Of a DNA stretch of 64,000 bases, positions 30,274-39,437 are shown piece after piece. Under the pieces are notes generated by a model. That model did no database searches. It was given only the letters and a program-made list of their open reading frames with translations, and was not told the DNA's origin. The stretch is taken from the NCBI RefSeq assembly GCF_018398425.1, contig NZ_JADPMV010000002.1:868001-932000 (forward strand), read 5' to 3'. Position 1 is the stretch's first letter. The number at the start of each line of letters is the position of its first letter. The translations under genes were made by a program, and so were the position numbers. The stretch comes from Pseudomonas lalucatii. GTDB taxonomy: Bacteria > Pseudomonadota > Gammaproteobacteria > Pseudomonadales > Pseudomonadaceae.

Positions 30274-30937
30274 GGGCTGTGCGCAAAGTCGTCGAGCGCC
30301 TGGCGTTCGGTGCCGGGGCGGGCACAGGCTGGCCTCCTCAGGAGCGGACCGCGGCGCAGGTTTGCAGCTGCTCAAGCACTCTGTTTATGAACAAAAGGTC
30401 CTAGCGAAACGCCAAAAATTTACTAAGTTCTGCTTTATCCCTTCCAACATATTGTTTCCATTAAGGGTCGTAAATTTGACGCTGCGAGATACATATGTTG
30501 AACGCCACCGTCGGTACTCGTCGATCTCTGAGGGGCGGTCCTTGCGCCCCCGGCCGCCGACATTTGCCCCACTTGCGTCATCTTGGCTGGGCGGTCGAAC
30601 GATGCACGCGGCGTGCCGCAGTCTCACGCATTGACGAGGGCGACCTGTTACCCCAGCCCCCCACGCAGCTCGACCGAGCGCAGCACCTCGAGGAACCGAT
30701 GCGCCGCGGCGGCACCGAAGGGATCGCCCTGCTCCGCCCCGAGCCGCTGGCGCGCCAAGGAACCCGCGAGCGGATCGGCACATGGTGCCTCGATTTCCAC
30801 AGCGTGCCGTGCGCTGGCGAAGCGGCGCCGCTCATGCTCGGCCGCCCGGTAGGGATGGCGCGCCGGCGGAGCCGCGGTTACCAAAACGGCTGTCCAGCCA
30901 CACGCACGGCTCATTGCTCAGGGAGGCGCGGAAGAGA
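30274..30937. other. 664-bp gap without a supportable gene; contains an AT-richer patch
   Basis: Reading frames here are short and lack codon bias or ribosome sites. About 30370-30500 is clearly richer in A and T than the surroundings, with a TTGACG hexamer near 30476-30481 that could serve as a -35 element, though no good -10 follows at the right spacing. The remainder returns to high GC without recognisable motifs. I see no tRNA, terminator or repeat. Confidence 0.5.
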
Positions 30938-31639
30938 ATGCCGGCCCACACAGATCCGATACGCGTGATGCTGATCGATTGCCGGCCCCTCGTTCTCATG
31001 GGCCTGCACGACCTGATCGAGGCCAGCAGGCCGCGCATGGAGGTGAGCGGCCGGGCCAGCACCTATGCCCATGCGCTGGATCTGGCCGAGCAGTTGCGTC
31101 CCCATGTCATCTTTTTCAGTTTCTTTCCGGACGAGCTGGACCCGCTGGAGGTCATCGCGGGGCTCACCCGCAGCGCCGAAATGAAAGTGCTGGTGTTCAA
31201 GGGCCTGCACGAAGCCGTCCCCGTGGCCCGGGCGATCGAGGCGGGCGCCCGCGGCGTGGTGTTGGCGGAGGACCCGACGGAAGCGATCACCCGGGCCATC
31301 GTCAAGGTCCACCATCACGACAGCCGGCCGGATAGCGTCTGGGCCGGCGGGCTTTCCGGCCATGTCGCGCCCCGGCGCAGCCCCCCCAATGGCTACCTGG
31401 AACGGGCGAAACAGGCGCGACTGACGCTGCGCGAGCGGGAACTGATTCGCGCCATCGTAGACGACCCATCCGCCAAGTACATGTGCATCGCCGCGCGCCT
31501 GGGCATCAGCGAGCACACCGTGCACAACCACCTCAGCAACATCTACCACAAGCTCGATCTCATCAACCGCATCGACTTGCTGATGTATGCGCTGAAACAC
31601 GGCCTCACCAACGACGACGAACCTCTCGAGTCCGGCTGA
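30938..31639 (+). CDS. LuxR/NarL-family regulator with degenerate receiver domain
   Basis: 233 residues in the layout of a NarL-type response regulator: a receiver-like domain (about 8-125) and a LuxR helix-turn-helix (about 165-225, LTLRERELIRAIVDD and LGISEHTVHNHLSNIYHKL). The receiver has lost its chemistry. The acidic pair is D14-C15 instead of D-D, the phosphoacceptor Asp is Ser61 (VIFFSFFPDE), and the conserved Lys is Ala110 (GVVLAED). Phosphorylation is therefore unlikely and regulation by ligand, protein partner or abundance is inferred. The start follows GGGAGG. It is convergent with the 912-residue secreted-type protein gene. Confidence 0.85.
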   Translation: MPAHTDPIRVMLIDCRPLVLMGLHDLIEASRPRMEVSGRASTYAHALDLAEQLRPHVIFFSFFPDELDPLEVIAGLTRSAEMKVLVFKGLHEAVPVARAIEAGARGVVLAEDPTEAITRAIVKVHHHDSRPDSVWAGGLSGHVAPRRSPPNGYLERAKQARLTLRERELIRAIVDDPSAKYMCIAARLGISEHTVHNHLSNIYHKLDLINRIDLLMYALKHGLTNDDEPLESG

Positions 31640-31728
31640 GAGGAACTGGATTTAATGTCGAGTCACGGCCAGCTTTGCTACGAGGGTGGTTTCCACGCCA
31701 CCCTCGCCTCCTTCACACCCGCGCTGCC

Positions 31729-34467
31729 TCAGGCACCAAACACTATGTCGCTATTCAACAGGTCGACCCCGACCACTGTGATGGTGGTTGTTTGCCCGCC
31801 GCCGGACTCGGCAACCATCACTATGCTGTCTGAGCCAGTGTTGTCGATCGACTGGACGACAGCGTTCTGGTCGCCGATGAGCACCAGCCTGTCCCGCAGG
31901 CCTGGACTCGCATTCGCATCGAAGCCGATGACCTGGTACAGGTTCTCCTCGAGCGACAGATCGACGTTGAAGGCATCGCGCTCACCGAGCGTGCCCAGCA
32001 GCCTGAAGTCGAAGAGCGGGTCGGCCGGGTCGTTGGCGAACAGGTCGGCGACAAAGCTACTGGTCGCCATGTCCCCATCCCCGTCCGTCAGCTTCGCGCT
32101 GAACGCCAGCCGGATATCGCTGGCCAGGCTCTCGGTCTCCTGGATGAACTGGATCACCGGGATCTTGATCGTGCCCTTGCCCATGGTGAGCTGCACCGCA
32201 TCGATCAGCTTGGTGCCCTCCGCCTGTATGACGAAGGACTTCTGTCCGCCCGCCTCCGAAGTCAGGTCGGCGGCCCCCACCAGGACATGGTCCGAAACTG
32301 TCTCGTCCGCGTAGAAGATCCGGTAGTAGAGTTCTTCCGTCGCCGGGTCGTAGCCCTGCACCGAGTTGTCGATAAAGACCTTCATGCTCGTCAACAAGGA
32401 CTCGGGATTGATAACGAAACTCTCGTCGCCGGCATTGATGCCCGCCGTGGAGTTGCCGTCCAGGTTGTTGTTGGCGATGCCGATGCCGGAGGTGCTGACG
32501 TTCATTTTTGCGCTGCCGATGAAGGCAAACCCGCCGCCTTCTACCTGCGCTTCGGTGAGGTCGCCCGCTCCCGGCCCGATGGCGAGGAGAATGTTGGCGG
32601 CGCTGGTGGTCGGGTTGACGCCGAAGAAGACGATCTCCTCGGAGGGCGACGGGATGGCCGGCGGGTTCTGCGGCGGGATCAACAGGGTGCGCACCGGGTC
32701 GGGGCCACCGGCAGCCAGCGCGCCGTCGGCGCTGCTGAGGACGATGGTCGAACCGAAACCCTGCACCAGGTCCAGGGCATAGCGGCCATCGGCGAAGGCG
32801 GTCAGCGTGAAGTTGATGCTGGTATCCGCCGTTGCGGCGTTGTTGTCGAAATCGCCGGTCAGGGTCCCGGCGAACTGGTAGGCGCCATTGCCATCCGGCG
32901 AGGGCGCCTGCTCGGTGAGCGTGCCGCTCCCCAACGTGGTCGTGCTGTCTGGCCTGACCAGGGTGACACTCTCCAGCGAGATATCCAGCCCGGCCGCCCC
33001 CAGGCCGTCGGCGCCGGCCGCCATGTCCCAGTAGCCGTATTGCGCCAGGGTGCTACCGGTGCCGATCAGGTTGCCGAAGGCGAGCGCCGGGCCGTCGTCC
33101 TCGAAGATCATCATGGAGCCGATTTCGGCTTTCGCCATAGAGACCTGGAGCAGCTTGAAGCCACCTATATCGAAGTCGGCGTGGTTATTGCCCTTGGCGT
33201 CGACGGCCGCGCCGTTCTCGATCAGCACGCGGTTGTGATCCGAGTTGGTGGTGTATTCGATCTGGTAGCCGGCCTTGACGCCGCTGATGGTTGCGACCCC
33301 GCCAACGATGTTGATGGCCAGGCCCGTCACCTCCTGCCCGGTGCTCTTGTTGATGACGCGCACGCTGGTGATTGCCACCGACGCATCGTTCGTATAGCCG
33401 TCGATGAAATTTATGCCGGGTTCGGCCGCGGTGCTGAAGGCGCTGATTGTGACCACGGCGCTCTTACCGCTCTGCAACTGCACCACGTCGAAGCTGGCCG
33501 ACCTGGCATTGAACATGGCGGTGAAGTCGATGTTGGCTTCGACATCGGCCTCGTTCTGATCCAGGTTGGGAATGGTCACGTCCTGCCGGGCACCGGTGAC
33601 GAAGGTAAAGCGGATGCCTTCCTGCTCCGTGATCATCTGGTTGTTGGTGCCGAAGGTGGTCGGGCCACCCGCCTGGCTGCTATTGATCGTGTCACCCGTG
33701 GTGATGTTGACGCCGGTCGACTGGTTGGCCGGGTTCTTGCCGGTGGCGATGATGGTGGGATCGGTGATCCGCAAGACACCGGCGACGTCGACAACAGTCG
33801 GGGTCGCCGTGGTGAACATCAAGAACAGGTTCTGCCCGGAGGGCGCATTGGCCAGACTGAAGACCAGGTCCTGACTGGCTCCGACGAACACGATACCCGT
33901 CAGATCGACAGCGTCGTCGGGGTTGCCGGTGTCCGGATGCTGAAGCGGCTGGTACTCCACCATCCAGATCTTGCCGCCGCTGACCGGCGATCCGCTTTCC
34001 TCGATATAGGCCGCGAACACTATGGCGCCGGTTGGATTTGCCACGTCGTCGTCCGGCGCGTCGGTTGCCCCCTCACTGCCCACGCGACCGAGAAGGATGT
34101 TGTTGTTGGTATCCGTATAGAGAAATATCTTGGTGCCATCGAGGGTAAGCAGTCCGCTGTCCACGCCAGCGAGCGGCGCGCCATCGCTGCCGACGAAGCC
34201 GAGATCGGTAATGCTGGCTCCGGGCTCTGGGGTGACGGTGAACGCATTGCTGCCGCTGTTAGCACCGTCATAGCCGCTCAAGGCCGCACCGATTGCGCTG
34301 CCTGCCCCAAGCGCGGCCAAGCGCATTGAGAAGACCGAGGGCAAGGACGCCAGCAGAATGTCGTTATCGTCAGCGTCTCCCGCCGGGCCGGGCGTGGCGG
34401 TGGCGTTCTGCAAACCGCTTGACTCATCGATCGTGGTGCTGCTGCCACCCAATGTAGAAATAGCCAT
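31729..34467 (-). CDS. Large acidic secreted-type protein with DUF5801/RTX-adhesin-like C-terminal region
   Basis: 912 residues from an ATG with GGGAG seven bases upstream. It is rich in Gly, Asp, Thr, Ser and Asn, nearly lacks Cys, and has no N-terminal Sec signal. It contains beta-sandwich-like stretches, repeated EDDGPALAF and LTDGDGDMATSSF blocks reminiscent of RTX adhesin repeats (DUF5801 type), and a C-terminus ending in VDLLNSDIVFGA, which recalls type I secretion signals. No canonical GGxGxDxLx nonapeptide array is seen. Its codon use is visibly less GC-extreme than neighbouring genes. No type I exporter is adjacent. Export and adhesion are inference; the function is unknown. Confidence 0.7.
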   Translation of the reverse strand: MAISTLGGSSTTIDESSGLQNATATPGPAGDADDNDILLASLPSVFSMRLAALGAGSAIGAALSGYDGANSGSNAFTVTPEPGASITDLGFVGSDGAPLAGVDSGLLTLDGTKIFLYTDTNNNILLGRVGSEGATDAPDDDVANPTGAIVFAAYIEESGSPVSGGKIWMVEYQPLQHPDTGNPDDAVDLTGIVFVGASQDLVFSLANAPSGQNLFLMFTTATPTVVDVAGVLRITDPTIIATGKNPANQSTGVNITTGDTINSSQAGGPTTFGTNNQMITEQEGIRFTFVTGARQDVTIPNLDQNEADVEANIDFTAMFNARSASFDVVQLQSGKSAVVTISAFSTAAEPGINFIDGYTNDASVAITSVRVINKSTGQEVTGLAINIVGGVATISGVKAGYQIEYTTNSDHNRVLIENGAAVDAKGNNHADFDIGGFKLLQVSMAKAEIGSMMIFEDDGPALAFGNLIGTGSTLAQYGYWDMAAGADGLGAAGLDISLESVTLVRPDSTTTLGSGTLTEQAPSPDGNGAYQFAGTLTGDFDNNAATADTSINFTLTAFADGRYALDLVQGFGSTIVLSSADGALAAGGPDPVRTLLIPPQNPPAIPSPSEEIVFFGVNPTTSAANILLAIGPGAGDLTEAQVEGGGFAFIGSAKMNVSTSGIGIANNNLDGNSTAGINAGDESFVINPESLLTSMKVFIDNSVQGYDPATEELYYRIFYADETVSDHVLVGAADLTSEAGGQKSFVIQAEGTKLIDAVQLTMGKGTIKIPVIQFIQETESLASDIRLAFSAKLTDGDGDMATSSFVADLFANDPADPLFDFRLLGTLGERDAFNVDLSLEENLYQVIGFDANASPGLRDRLVLIGDQNAVVQSIDNTGSDSIVMVAESGGGQTTTITVVGVDLLNSDIVFGA

Positions 34468-34572
34468 GATGTGCTCCCCATGAGTTCCGGTCATCGAGGC
34501 CTGACCGTTGGCCTTGCTGTGCTACAGGCCCCCACTATGAGTAAGCGCCGGGGGATTGCGCATCGACCGATA

Positions 34573-34591
34573 CTCCCAGGCGGAGTGGGAG
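34573..34591. promoter_or_regulatory. Candidate operator palindrome upstream of the 912-residue protein gene
   Basis: CTCCCA and TGGGAG form a perfect 6-bp inverted repeat with a 7-bp spacer. It is centred about 115 bp upstream of the ATG in the 265-bp gap. NarL/LuxR-type regulators bind short inverted repeats of this kind. The link to the neighbouring LuxR-type gene is a guess. Confidence 0.35.
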
Positions 34592-34732
34592 ATTCGGACT
34601 ACCTGGGGGTGCACACGGGAGGGGGAAGCACGAGGCAGGCGCCGGCGCTCGAGGCCGCCCGCGCCTTAACGGGCCCTTGCACAAGGACAGCGAGACAGCC
34701 GGAACCAGGCCAAAACGGCCGGCGGCTAGCGG

Positions 34733-35892
34733 CTAGCGGCGGCGATCGAGCAGGTTCACCGCCAGACGGTCCAGCCAGCCCCACAGGCGCTGCTGCAGCC
34801 GCTGCCACCAGGGCTGGGCGCGCCAGGCCTCCAGGCTGATCTCCAGGCTGTCGGCGAAGTCGTCGCGAAAGCACGCCAGCACCGCCTCGGTCAGCTCGGG
34901 GTCGCGGGCCTCCAGGTTGGCGTCGAGGTTGAAGCGCAGGTTCCAGTGGTCGAAGTTGCAGGAACCGACGCTGACCCAGTCGTCCACCAGCACCATCTTC
35001 AGGTGCAGGAAACGCGGCTGGTACTCGAAGACCCGCACCCCGGCCTTGAGCAGTTTCGGGTAGTAGCGTTCGCCGGCGAAGCGCACCGGCGGATGGTCGC
35101 TGTGCCGGCCGCTTGTCAGTAGGCACACCTCGACGCCGCGGGCGGCGGCCTTGCGCAAGGCGCGGCGGACCTTCCAGGTGGGCAGGAAATACGGCGTGGC
35201 CAGCCAGATGCGCCGTTCGGCCCCGCGCAGGGCACGCACCAGGCTCCGCAGGATGTCGCGGTGCTGGCGCGCATCGGCGTAGGCCACCCGTCCCCAGCCC
35301 GGCCCCTCGGGGCGGCGGCGCGGGCAGGCGGCGGACGCCCGGCAGGGGGCTCGCGCCGTCGGGCCGGACGCGCGCCGCAGGCCTGCCACTGGTGGGCGAA
35401 CAGCCGCTGCCAGTCCTGCACCAGGGGGCCGGCGATTTCCACCATCACCTCGTGCCAGAGACTCGGCTGCGTGCCGGGGCGCCAGAACGCGTCGGTCGAG
35501 CCGGTGCCGCCGACGAAGGCCAGGCGCCGATCGACCCGAAGCAGGTTGCGGTGGTCGCGGTAGAAGTTGCGGATGCCGCGCCGCCATCGCAGCGGGTTGT
35601 ACCAGCACAGCTGCACCCCGGCCAGGCTCAGCCGCAGCCGGTCGGCCTGGCGCAACGCCTGGCCGCCGTAGTCGTCGAACAGGCAGCGCACCTCGACGCC
35701 GCGCTGCGCCGCGGCGCACAGCGCCAGCACCAGGGCGTCGCTGCAGGCGCCGCTCTCGATCAGGTACAGCTCCAGCTCGACCTGCTGGCGGGCGCCCTCG
35801 ATCGCCGCGAGCATACGCGGGAAGAACACCGGGCCGTCGCGCAGCAGGGCGAAGCTGTTGTCGCTGCGCCAGGAAAAGATGGTCCCGGGCAT
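34733..35892 (-). pseudogene. Phospholipase D/cardiolipin-synthase-like gene, frameshifted
   Basis: Two overlapping frames together give one two-domain PLD protein of about 385 residues. The N-terminal half (from MPGTIFSWRSDNSF, about 35892 to 35390) holds a first HKD-like motif DHRNLLRVD in which the Lys is Asn. The C-terminal half (about 35300 to 34733) has an intact second motif, HLKMVLVDD, followed by GSCNFDHWNL. The frame changes between roughly 35290 and 35390 in a very GC-rich stretch, so either a true indel or a sequencing error is possible. The missing Lys in motif 1 argues independently that activity is impaired. The start at 35928 is an alternative. Confidence 0.75.
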
Positions 35893-36045
35893 CAACAGGC
35901 GCTCAAAGGCAATGGCGTGGAACGCCATGGGGCGTGCGGCTGGCGCATAGTTCCTCGGCTGGAAGGCGACGCTGGCGCCACCATAGCCGGCCGCGCGGCC
36001 CCGGGCAAACCGCGGCGCAGGCCGGGCCGTGACCGGCCCCGGGCG

Positions 36046-36378
36046 CTAGGGCAGCGCCACCGCCTCGGGCAGCAGCCGACAGCCCTGCCTCGGTCCCAGC
36101 CACTGCGCGCTCTGGCTGCTGCCCAGGCCGCGCGCGGTCACCCGCCGCGCCGCCGGCTCGTCGACCAGGGCGCTGAGCGGCAGGTACTGCTCGATATAGG
36201 CGGCGCAGTAGTCGGCCGGGTTGCCGACCACGTAGCGACAGGAGCAGTACTCCTTGGCCGAATAGGCGCCGATGATGGCCGGGAAGGCGAGTAGATGGAC
36301 TCGGTTGTGCCAGGCCAGCGCGGCCAGCAGCAGCGCCACGAGCAACGGCAGGCGGCGCAGCGGGCGCCGGCGGCTCAT
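36046..36378 (-). CDS. Small conserved membrane-anchored protein, Cys-rich motif
   Basis: 110 residues with an N-terminal hydrophobic anchor after Arg residues (MSRRRPLRRLPLLVALLLAALAW) and a short exported domain with the motif YSAKEYCSCRYVVGNPADYC. This carries three Cys that could form disulfides or bind metal. The ATG overlaps the stop of the serine hydrolase gene (ATGA), so the two are translationally coupled. I recall the pair being conserved in Pseudomonas, where this member is sometimes labelled amidase without evident support. No function is assigned. Confidence 0.72.
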   Translation of the reverse strand: MSRRRPLRRLPLLVALLLAALAWHNRVHLLAFPAIIGAYSAKEYCSCRYVVGNPADYCAAYIEQYLPLSALVDEPAARRVTARGLGSSQSAQWLGPRQGCRLLPEAVALP

Positions 36379-37493
36379 GGCTGCGCCCCCTCTACGAAGG
36401 CGGCACGCACCCGCTTGAGCAACTGGTTGTGGCGGTAGCTGCCGTCGCGATCGTCGGCGTAGCGCACCACCACCAGGCGCTCGCCGGGCAGCACATAGAG
36501 CGCCTGGCCCCAGTGGCCCAGAGCGGCGAAGGTGTCGGCCGGGGCATCCGGCCAGGGCCTGGGCGCACCGGGCAGCTCGGCGTTCAGCCACCAGTGCCCG
36601 CCCGGCACCGCCTCGCCGTCCGGCTCGGGCGGCGCCTGATAGTTGGCGAAGGGCGTGCGGTTGAACTCGACCCAGGCCGCCGGCAGCAGCTGCCGCTCGC
36701 CCCAGCGGCCGCCGCGCTGCAACAGCAGACCGACCCGGGCCAGGTCACGGGCGCTCATGTAGAGGTAGGAGGAGCCGACGAAGGTACCGGCGGCATCCGT
36801 CTCCCACACCGCCGAGTCGATGCCCAGCGGCTCGAACAGCGCGGTCCAGGGGTAGTCGGCATAGGCGGCGGCGCCGACCATGCCCTTGAGCGCGGCGGCC
36901 AGCACGTTGCTGTCGCCGCTGGAATAGTGGAAGCGCACCCCCGGCGCGGCGGCGACGCCATGGGCCGCGGCGAAGGCCGCCATGTCGGCGCGGCCGCGGG
37001 TATAGAGCATGGCCACCACCGAAGACTTCAACGGGGCAAACTCGTAGTCCTCCTGCCAGTCCAGGCCCGAGGCCCAGTTGAGCAGGTGGCCGACCTTGAC
37101 CCGTGGATGCGCGGCGAAGGGCGGGTAGTACTGCGCCACCGGCGCCTCCAGGCGCACATGCCCCTGGCCATAGGCGACCCCGAGCACGGTGGCCAGCAGG
37201 CTCTTGCTCACCGACCAGGTCAGGTGCGCCGTGTCGGCCCGGGTCGGCGCCGCGTAGCGCTCGTAGACCAGCCGGCCGTCACGGATCACCAGCAGCGCGT
37301 CGGTGCGCACGCCCCGCCGCTCGCGATCGTCCCGCGGCGCAAAGGCATAGGCCGTCAATGCATCGATGGCCGGGCCGGGCGCCACCTCGGCGACCGGCCA
37401 TTCGCTACCGGGCCAGGCTTCGCCCTGGGCCAAACTGGGAAGAGCGACCAGCGCCAGCAGCAGGGCCAGGCGGCGCAGCGGGTCAAACGGCAT
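36375..37493 (-). CDS. Serine hydrolase, class C beta-lactamase-like
   Basis: 372 residues with a Sec signal peptide (LALLLALVALPSLAQG, cleaved near residue 23) and a penicillin-binding-protein/beta-lactamase fold. The SxxK nucleophile motif is SVSK in LTWSVSKSLLATVLG (about 95), the second motif is YSS in FHYSSGDSN (about 183), and the third-motif position is GHWGQ near residue 328. It probably acts in the periplasm on a peptide or ester bond. Resistance should not be inferred. Coupled to the downstream Cys-motif membrane protein gene. Confidence 0.85.
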   Translation of the reverse strand: MPFDPLRRLALLLALVALPSLAQGEAWPGSEWPVAEVAPGPAIDALTAYAFAPRDDRERRGVRTDALLVIRDGRLVYERYAAPTRADTAHLTWSVSKSLLATVLGVAYGQGHVRLEAPVAQYYPPFAAHPRVKVGHLLNWASGLDWQEDYEFAPLKSSVVAMLYTRGRADMAAFAAAHGVAAAPGVRFHYSSGDSNVLAAALKGMVGAAAYADYPWTALFEPLGIDSAVWETDAAGTFVGSSYLYMSARDLARVGLLLQRGGRWGERQLLPAAWVEFNRTPFANYQAPPEPDGEAVPGGHWWLNAELPGAPRPWPDAPADTFAALGHWGQALYVLPGERLVVVRYADDRDGSYRHNQLLKRVRAAFVEGAQP

Positions 37494-37594
37494 GGGGCCG
37501 CCTCGAAAATGAGCCAGGCGCCACCCTAGCACGGCGCCGATGACAGCCTGACGACGCCTGCCCCGGACCTTGTCCAGCCGGCGCCGGGGCGAAC

Positions 37595-38473
37595 TCAGCC
37601 CAGGGCCGCCAGGGCCTTGCCCAGGCGCTGGCGGCGGGCGGCCTCGGCGATCTCCAGCAGGCCCTTGTCGCGCTGCCACATCGCCGCCCAGTGCGCCGGC
37701 CCGGCGGCACAGGCCTTGTCCAGGTCGGCGGCCATGGCGGCGAACTGGGCGAACAAGCCGCCCAGCAGCAGGTGGCTGGTGGCGCTGTTCGGGCTGTGCC
37801 GCGCCACCTCGGCGCAGCCGGCCAGCAGGCCGAGCAGGCGCAGCTGCAAGGCCTGCGGCCAGTTCGATTCGCGCCCCACGCCCTGCAGCCAGGCGCACAC
37901 CGCGGTCAGCACGTGGAGGTCCTCGATACTGCGGAACGGCTTGACGTAGTCGTCCCAGCCATCGCCGGCCAGGCGCTCGCAGTGCGCCGCCTCCAGGTGC
38001 AGGCGGGCATGGCCGATGTCCGGCATCAGCGGCAGCGCCCGCAGGGTCTCGATGCGCACCCCCGGCGCGCCGTTGCGCACCACCCCCAGGCCCAGGCGCG
38101 GCGTCTCGCCCTTGGCCTCCTCGCGGGCGGCCACCAGCAGCCAGTCGGCGGCATCGGCGGCGGTGACGAAGTCCTTGCGCCCGCTCAGCGCCAGGCCGCT
38201 GAGGCGGGTGCTCAGGTCCGCCGGGCGCACGCTGTTGTTCTCGGTCACGCACAGCGCGCCCAGGGACCAGGGCGCCGAGGGCCAGAGCACGCGCAGGGCG
38301 CCCTGGTAGCCGGCGAGAAAGGCCAGCCCCGGCGTGGCGGCCAGGCGCCCGCCGAGCAGCGCCAGCTCGAACGGCGCCGGCGTGGCCAGGCGCTCCAGCA
38401 GGGCCGCGTACCACTCGTCCAGGCTGACGGCGGGCAGGCGGTCTTGAGCTTGCAGCAGGCGTTGCCAGAGCAT
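37595..38473 (-). CDS. Acyl-CoA dehydrogenase-like protein
   Basis: 292 residues resembling a shortened acyl-CoA dehydrogenase: a middle beta domain with LCVTENNSVRPADLSTRLSGLALSGRKDFVTAA and a C-terminal helical bundle. It is about 80-90 residues shorter than standard enzymes (380-400), mainly at the N-terminus, and the catalytic Glu cannot be placed. The ATG at 38473 follows a purine-rich site; ATGs at 38491 and 38512 are alternatives. It is divergent from olsB, with 149 bp between, which hints at a fatty-acyl or lipid-related role. Confidence 0.72.
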   Translation of the reverse strand: MLWQRLLQAQDRLPAVSLDEWYAALLERLATPAPFELALLGGRLAATPGLAFLAGYQGALRVLWPSAPWSLGALCVTENNSVRPADLSTRLSGLALSGRKDFVTAADAADWLLVAAREEAKGETPRLGLGVVRNGAPGVRIETLRALPLMPDIGHARLHLEAAHCERLAGDGWDDYVKPFRSIEDLHVLTAVCAWLQGVGRESNWPQALQLRLLGLLAGCAEVARHSPNSATSHLLLGGLFAQFAAMAADLDKACAAGPAHWAAMWQRDKGLLEIAEAARRQRLGKALAALG

Positions 38474-38622
38474 GGGGAAGTCCTCTCTCATCCAGGGGGC
38501 GCTGTCACACAAGCATCACCGAAGAGTCACGGGGGTGACACCGGTGCTGCCTAGCCTGAGCTTGCCCAACAAGATCGACCGGCCGCAAGTCCATAAAGCC
38601 GGCTAATGATGGAGGCTTAGGC

Positions 38623-39366
38623 ATGACCCAGATCGCTCTCACCACCGCACGTCGCCTGCAAGCCGAACGCCTGGTCGGCCCGGCCGCCCTGCGCGAAGCC
38701 CAGGCGCTGCGCTATCGCGTGTTCAGCGCCGAATTCGATGCCAAGCTCAAGGGCGCCGAGCTGGGCCTGGACATGGATGACTACGACACTCACTGCAGCC
38801 ACATCGGCGTGCGCGACCTGGGCAGCGGCGAGCTGGTCGCCACCACCCGGCTGCTCGACCACCAGGCCGCCGCCGGCCTGGGGCGCTTCTACAGCGAGGA
38901 GGAGTTCAGCCTGCACGGCCTGCCGCACCTCGAGGGTCCGGTGCTGGAGATCGGCCGCACCTGCGTGGCCCCGGCCTACCGCAACGGCGCGACCATCGCG
39001 GTGCTGTGGGGCGAGCTGGCCGAGGTGCTCAACCAGGGCGGCTACAGCTACCTGATGGGCTGCGCCAGCATCCCCATGCAGGATGGCGGCGTGCAGGCCC
39101 AGGCGATCATGCAGCGCCTGCGCGAGCGCTACCTGTGCACCGAGCACCTGCGCGCCGAACCCAGGACCCCGCTGCCGCCCCTGGAGGTGCCGGGCAACGT
39201 CATCGCGCAGATGCCGCCGCTGCTCAAGGCCTACATGCGCCTGGGCGCGAAGATCTGCGGCGAGCCCTGCTGGGACCGCGACTTCCAGGTCGCCGACGTG
39301 TTCATCCTGCTCAAGCGCGACGAACTCTGCCCGCGCTACGCCCGGCACTTCAAGGCCGCGGTCTGA
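38623..39366 (+). CDS. olsB: L-ornithine N-alpha-acyltransferase OlsB
   Basis: 247-residue GNAT-like acyltransferase that moves a 3-hydroxyacyl group from acyl carrier protein to ornithine, giving lyso-ornithine lipid. Recognisable family stretches are [60 protein letters not shown] and LMGCASIPM. The ribosome site GGAGG lies eight bases upstream. It is followed by olsA 71 bp later. Ornithine lipids often replace phospholipids under phosphate limitation; no clear Pho box is visible upstream. Confidence 0.9.
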   Translation: MTQIALTTARRLQAERLVGPAALREAQALRYRVFSAEFDAKLKGAELGLDMDDYDTHCSHIGVRDLGSGELVATTRLLDHQAAAGLGRFYSEEEFSLHGLPHLEGPVLEIGRTCVAPAYRNGATIAVLWGELAEVLNQGGYSYLMGCASIPMQDGGVQAQAIMQRLRERYLCTEHLRAEPRTPLPPLEVPGNVIAQMPPLLKAYMRLGAKICGEPCWDRDFQVADVFILLKRDELCPRYARHFKAAV

Positions 39367-39367
39367 T

Positions 39368-39409
39368 GGCCCTTGCCAGGGCCGCCGGCACTGTGTAGAC
39401 AGTGCCGGC
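39368..39409 (+). promoter_or_regulatory. Tandem intercistronic hairpins between olsB and olsA
   Basis: Two adjacent perfect stems fill the gap: GGCCCT/AGGGCC (39368-39383, 4-nt loop) and GCCGGCACTG/CAGTGCCGGC (39384-39409, 6-nt loop). No T-run follows, so neither is a classical terminator. They may stabilise the olsB transcript end or lower olsA expression. Confidence 0.6.
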
Positions 39410-39437
39410 CCGTGCCCCCGACCGCCCTGGAGTCCCG

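Noticed and set aside
30385..30968. Short open frames in the 30.3-30.9 kb gap as genes
   Set aside because: No ribosome sites, no codon bias, several overlapping frames of similar length and no recognisable motif.
36375..37493. Calling the serine hydrolase an AmpC resistance enzyme
   Set aside because: The SxxK and YSS motifs show only the general fold. The family includes esterases and peptidases, and the third motif is GHWG rather than KTG.
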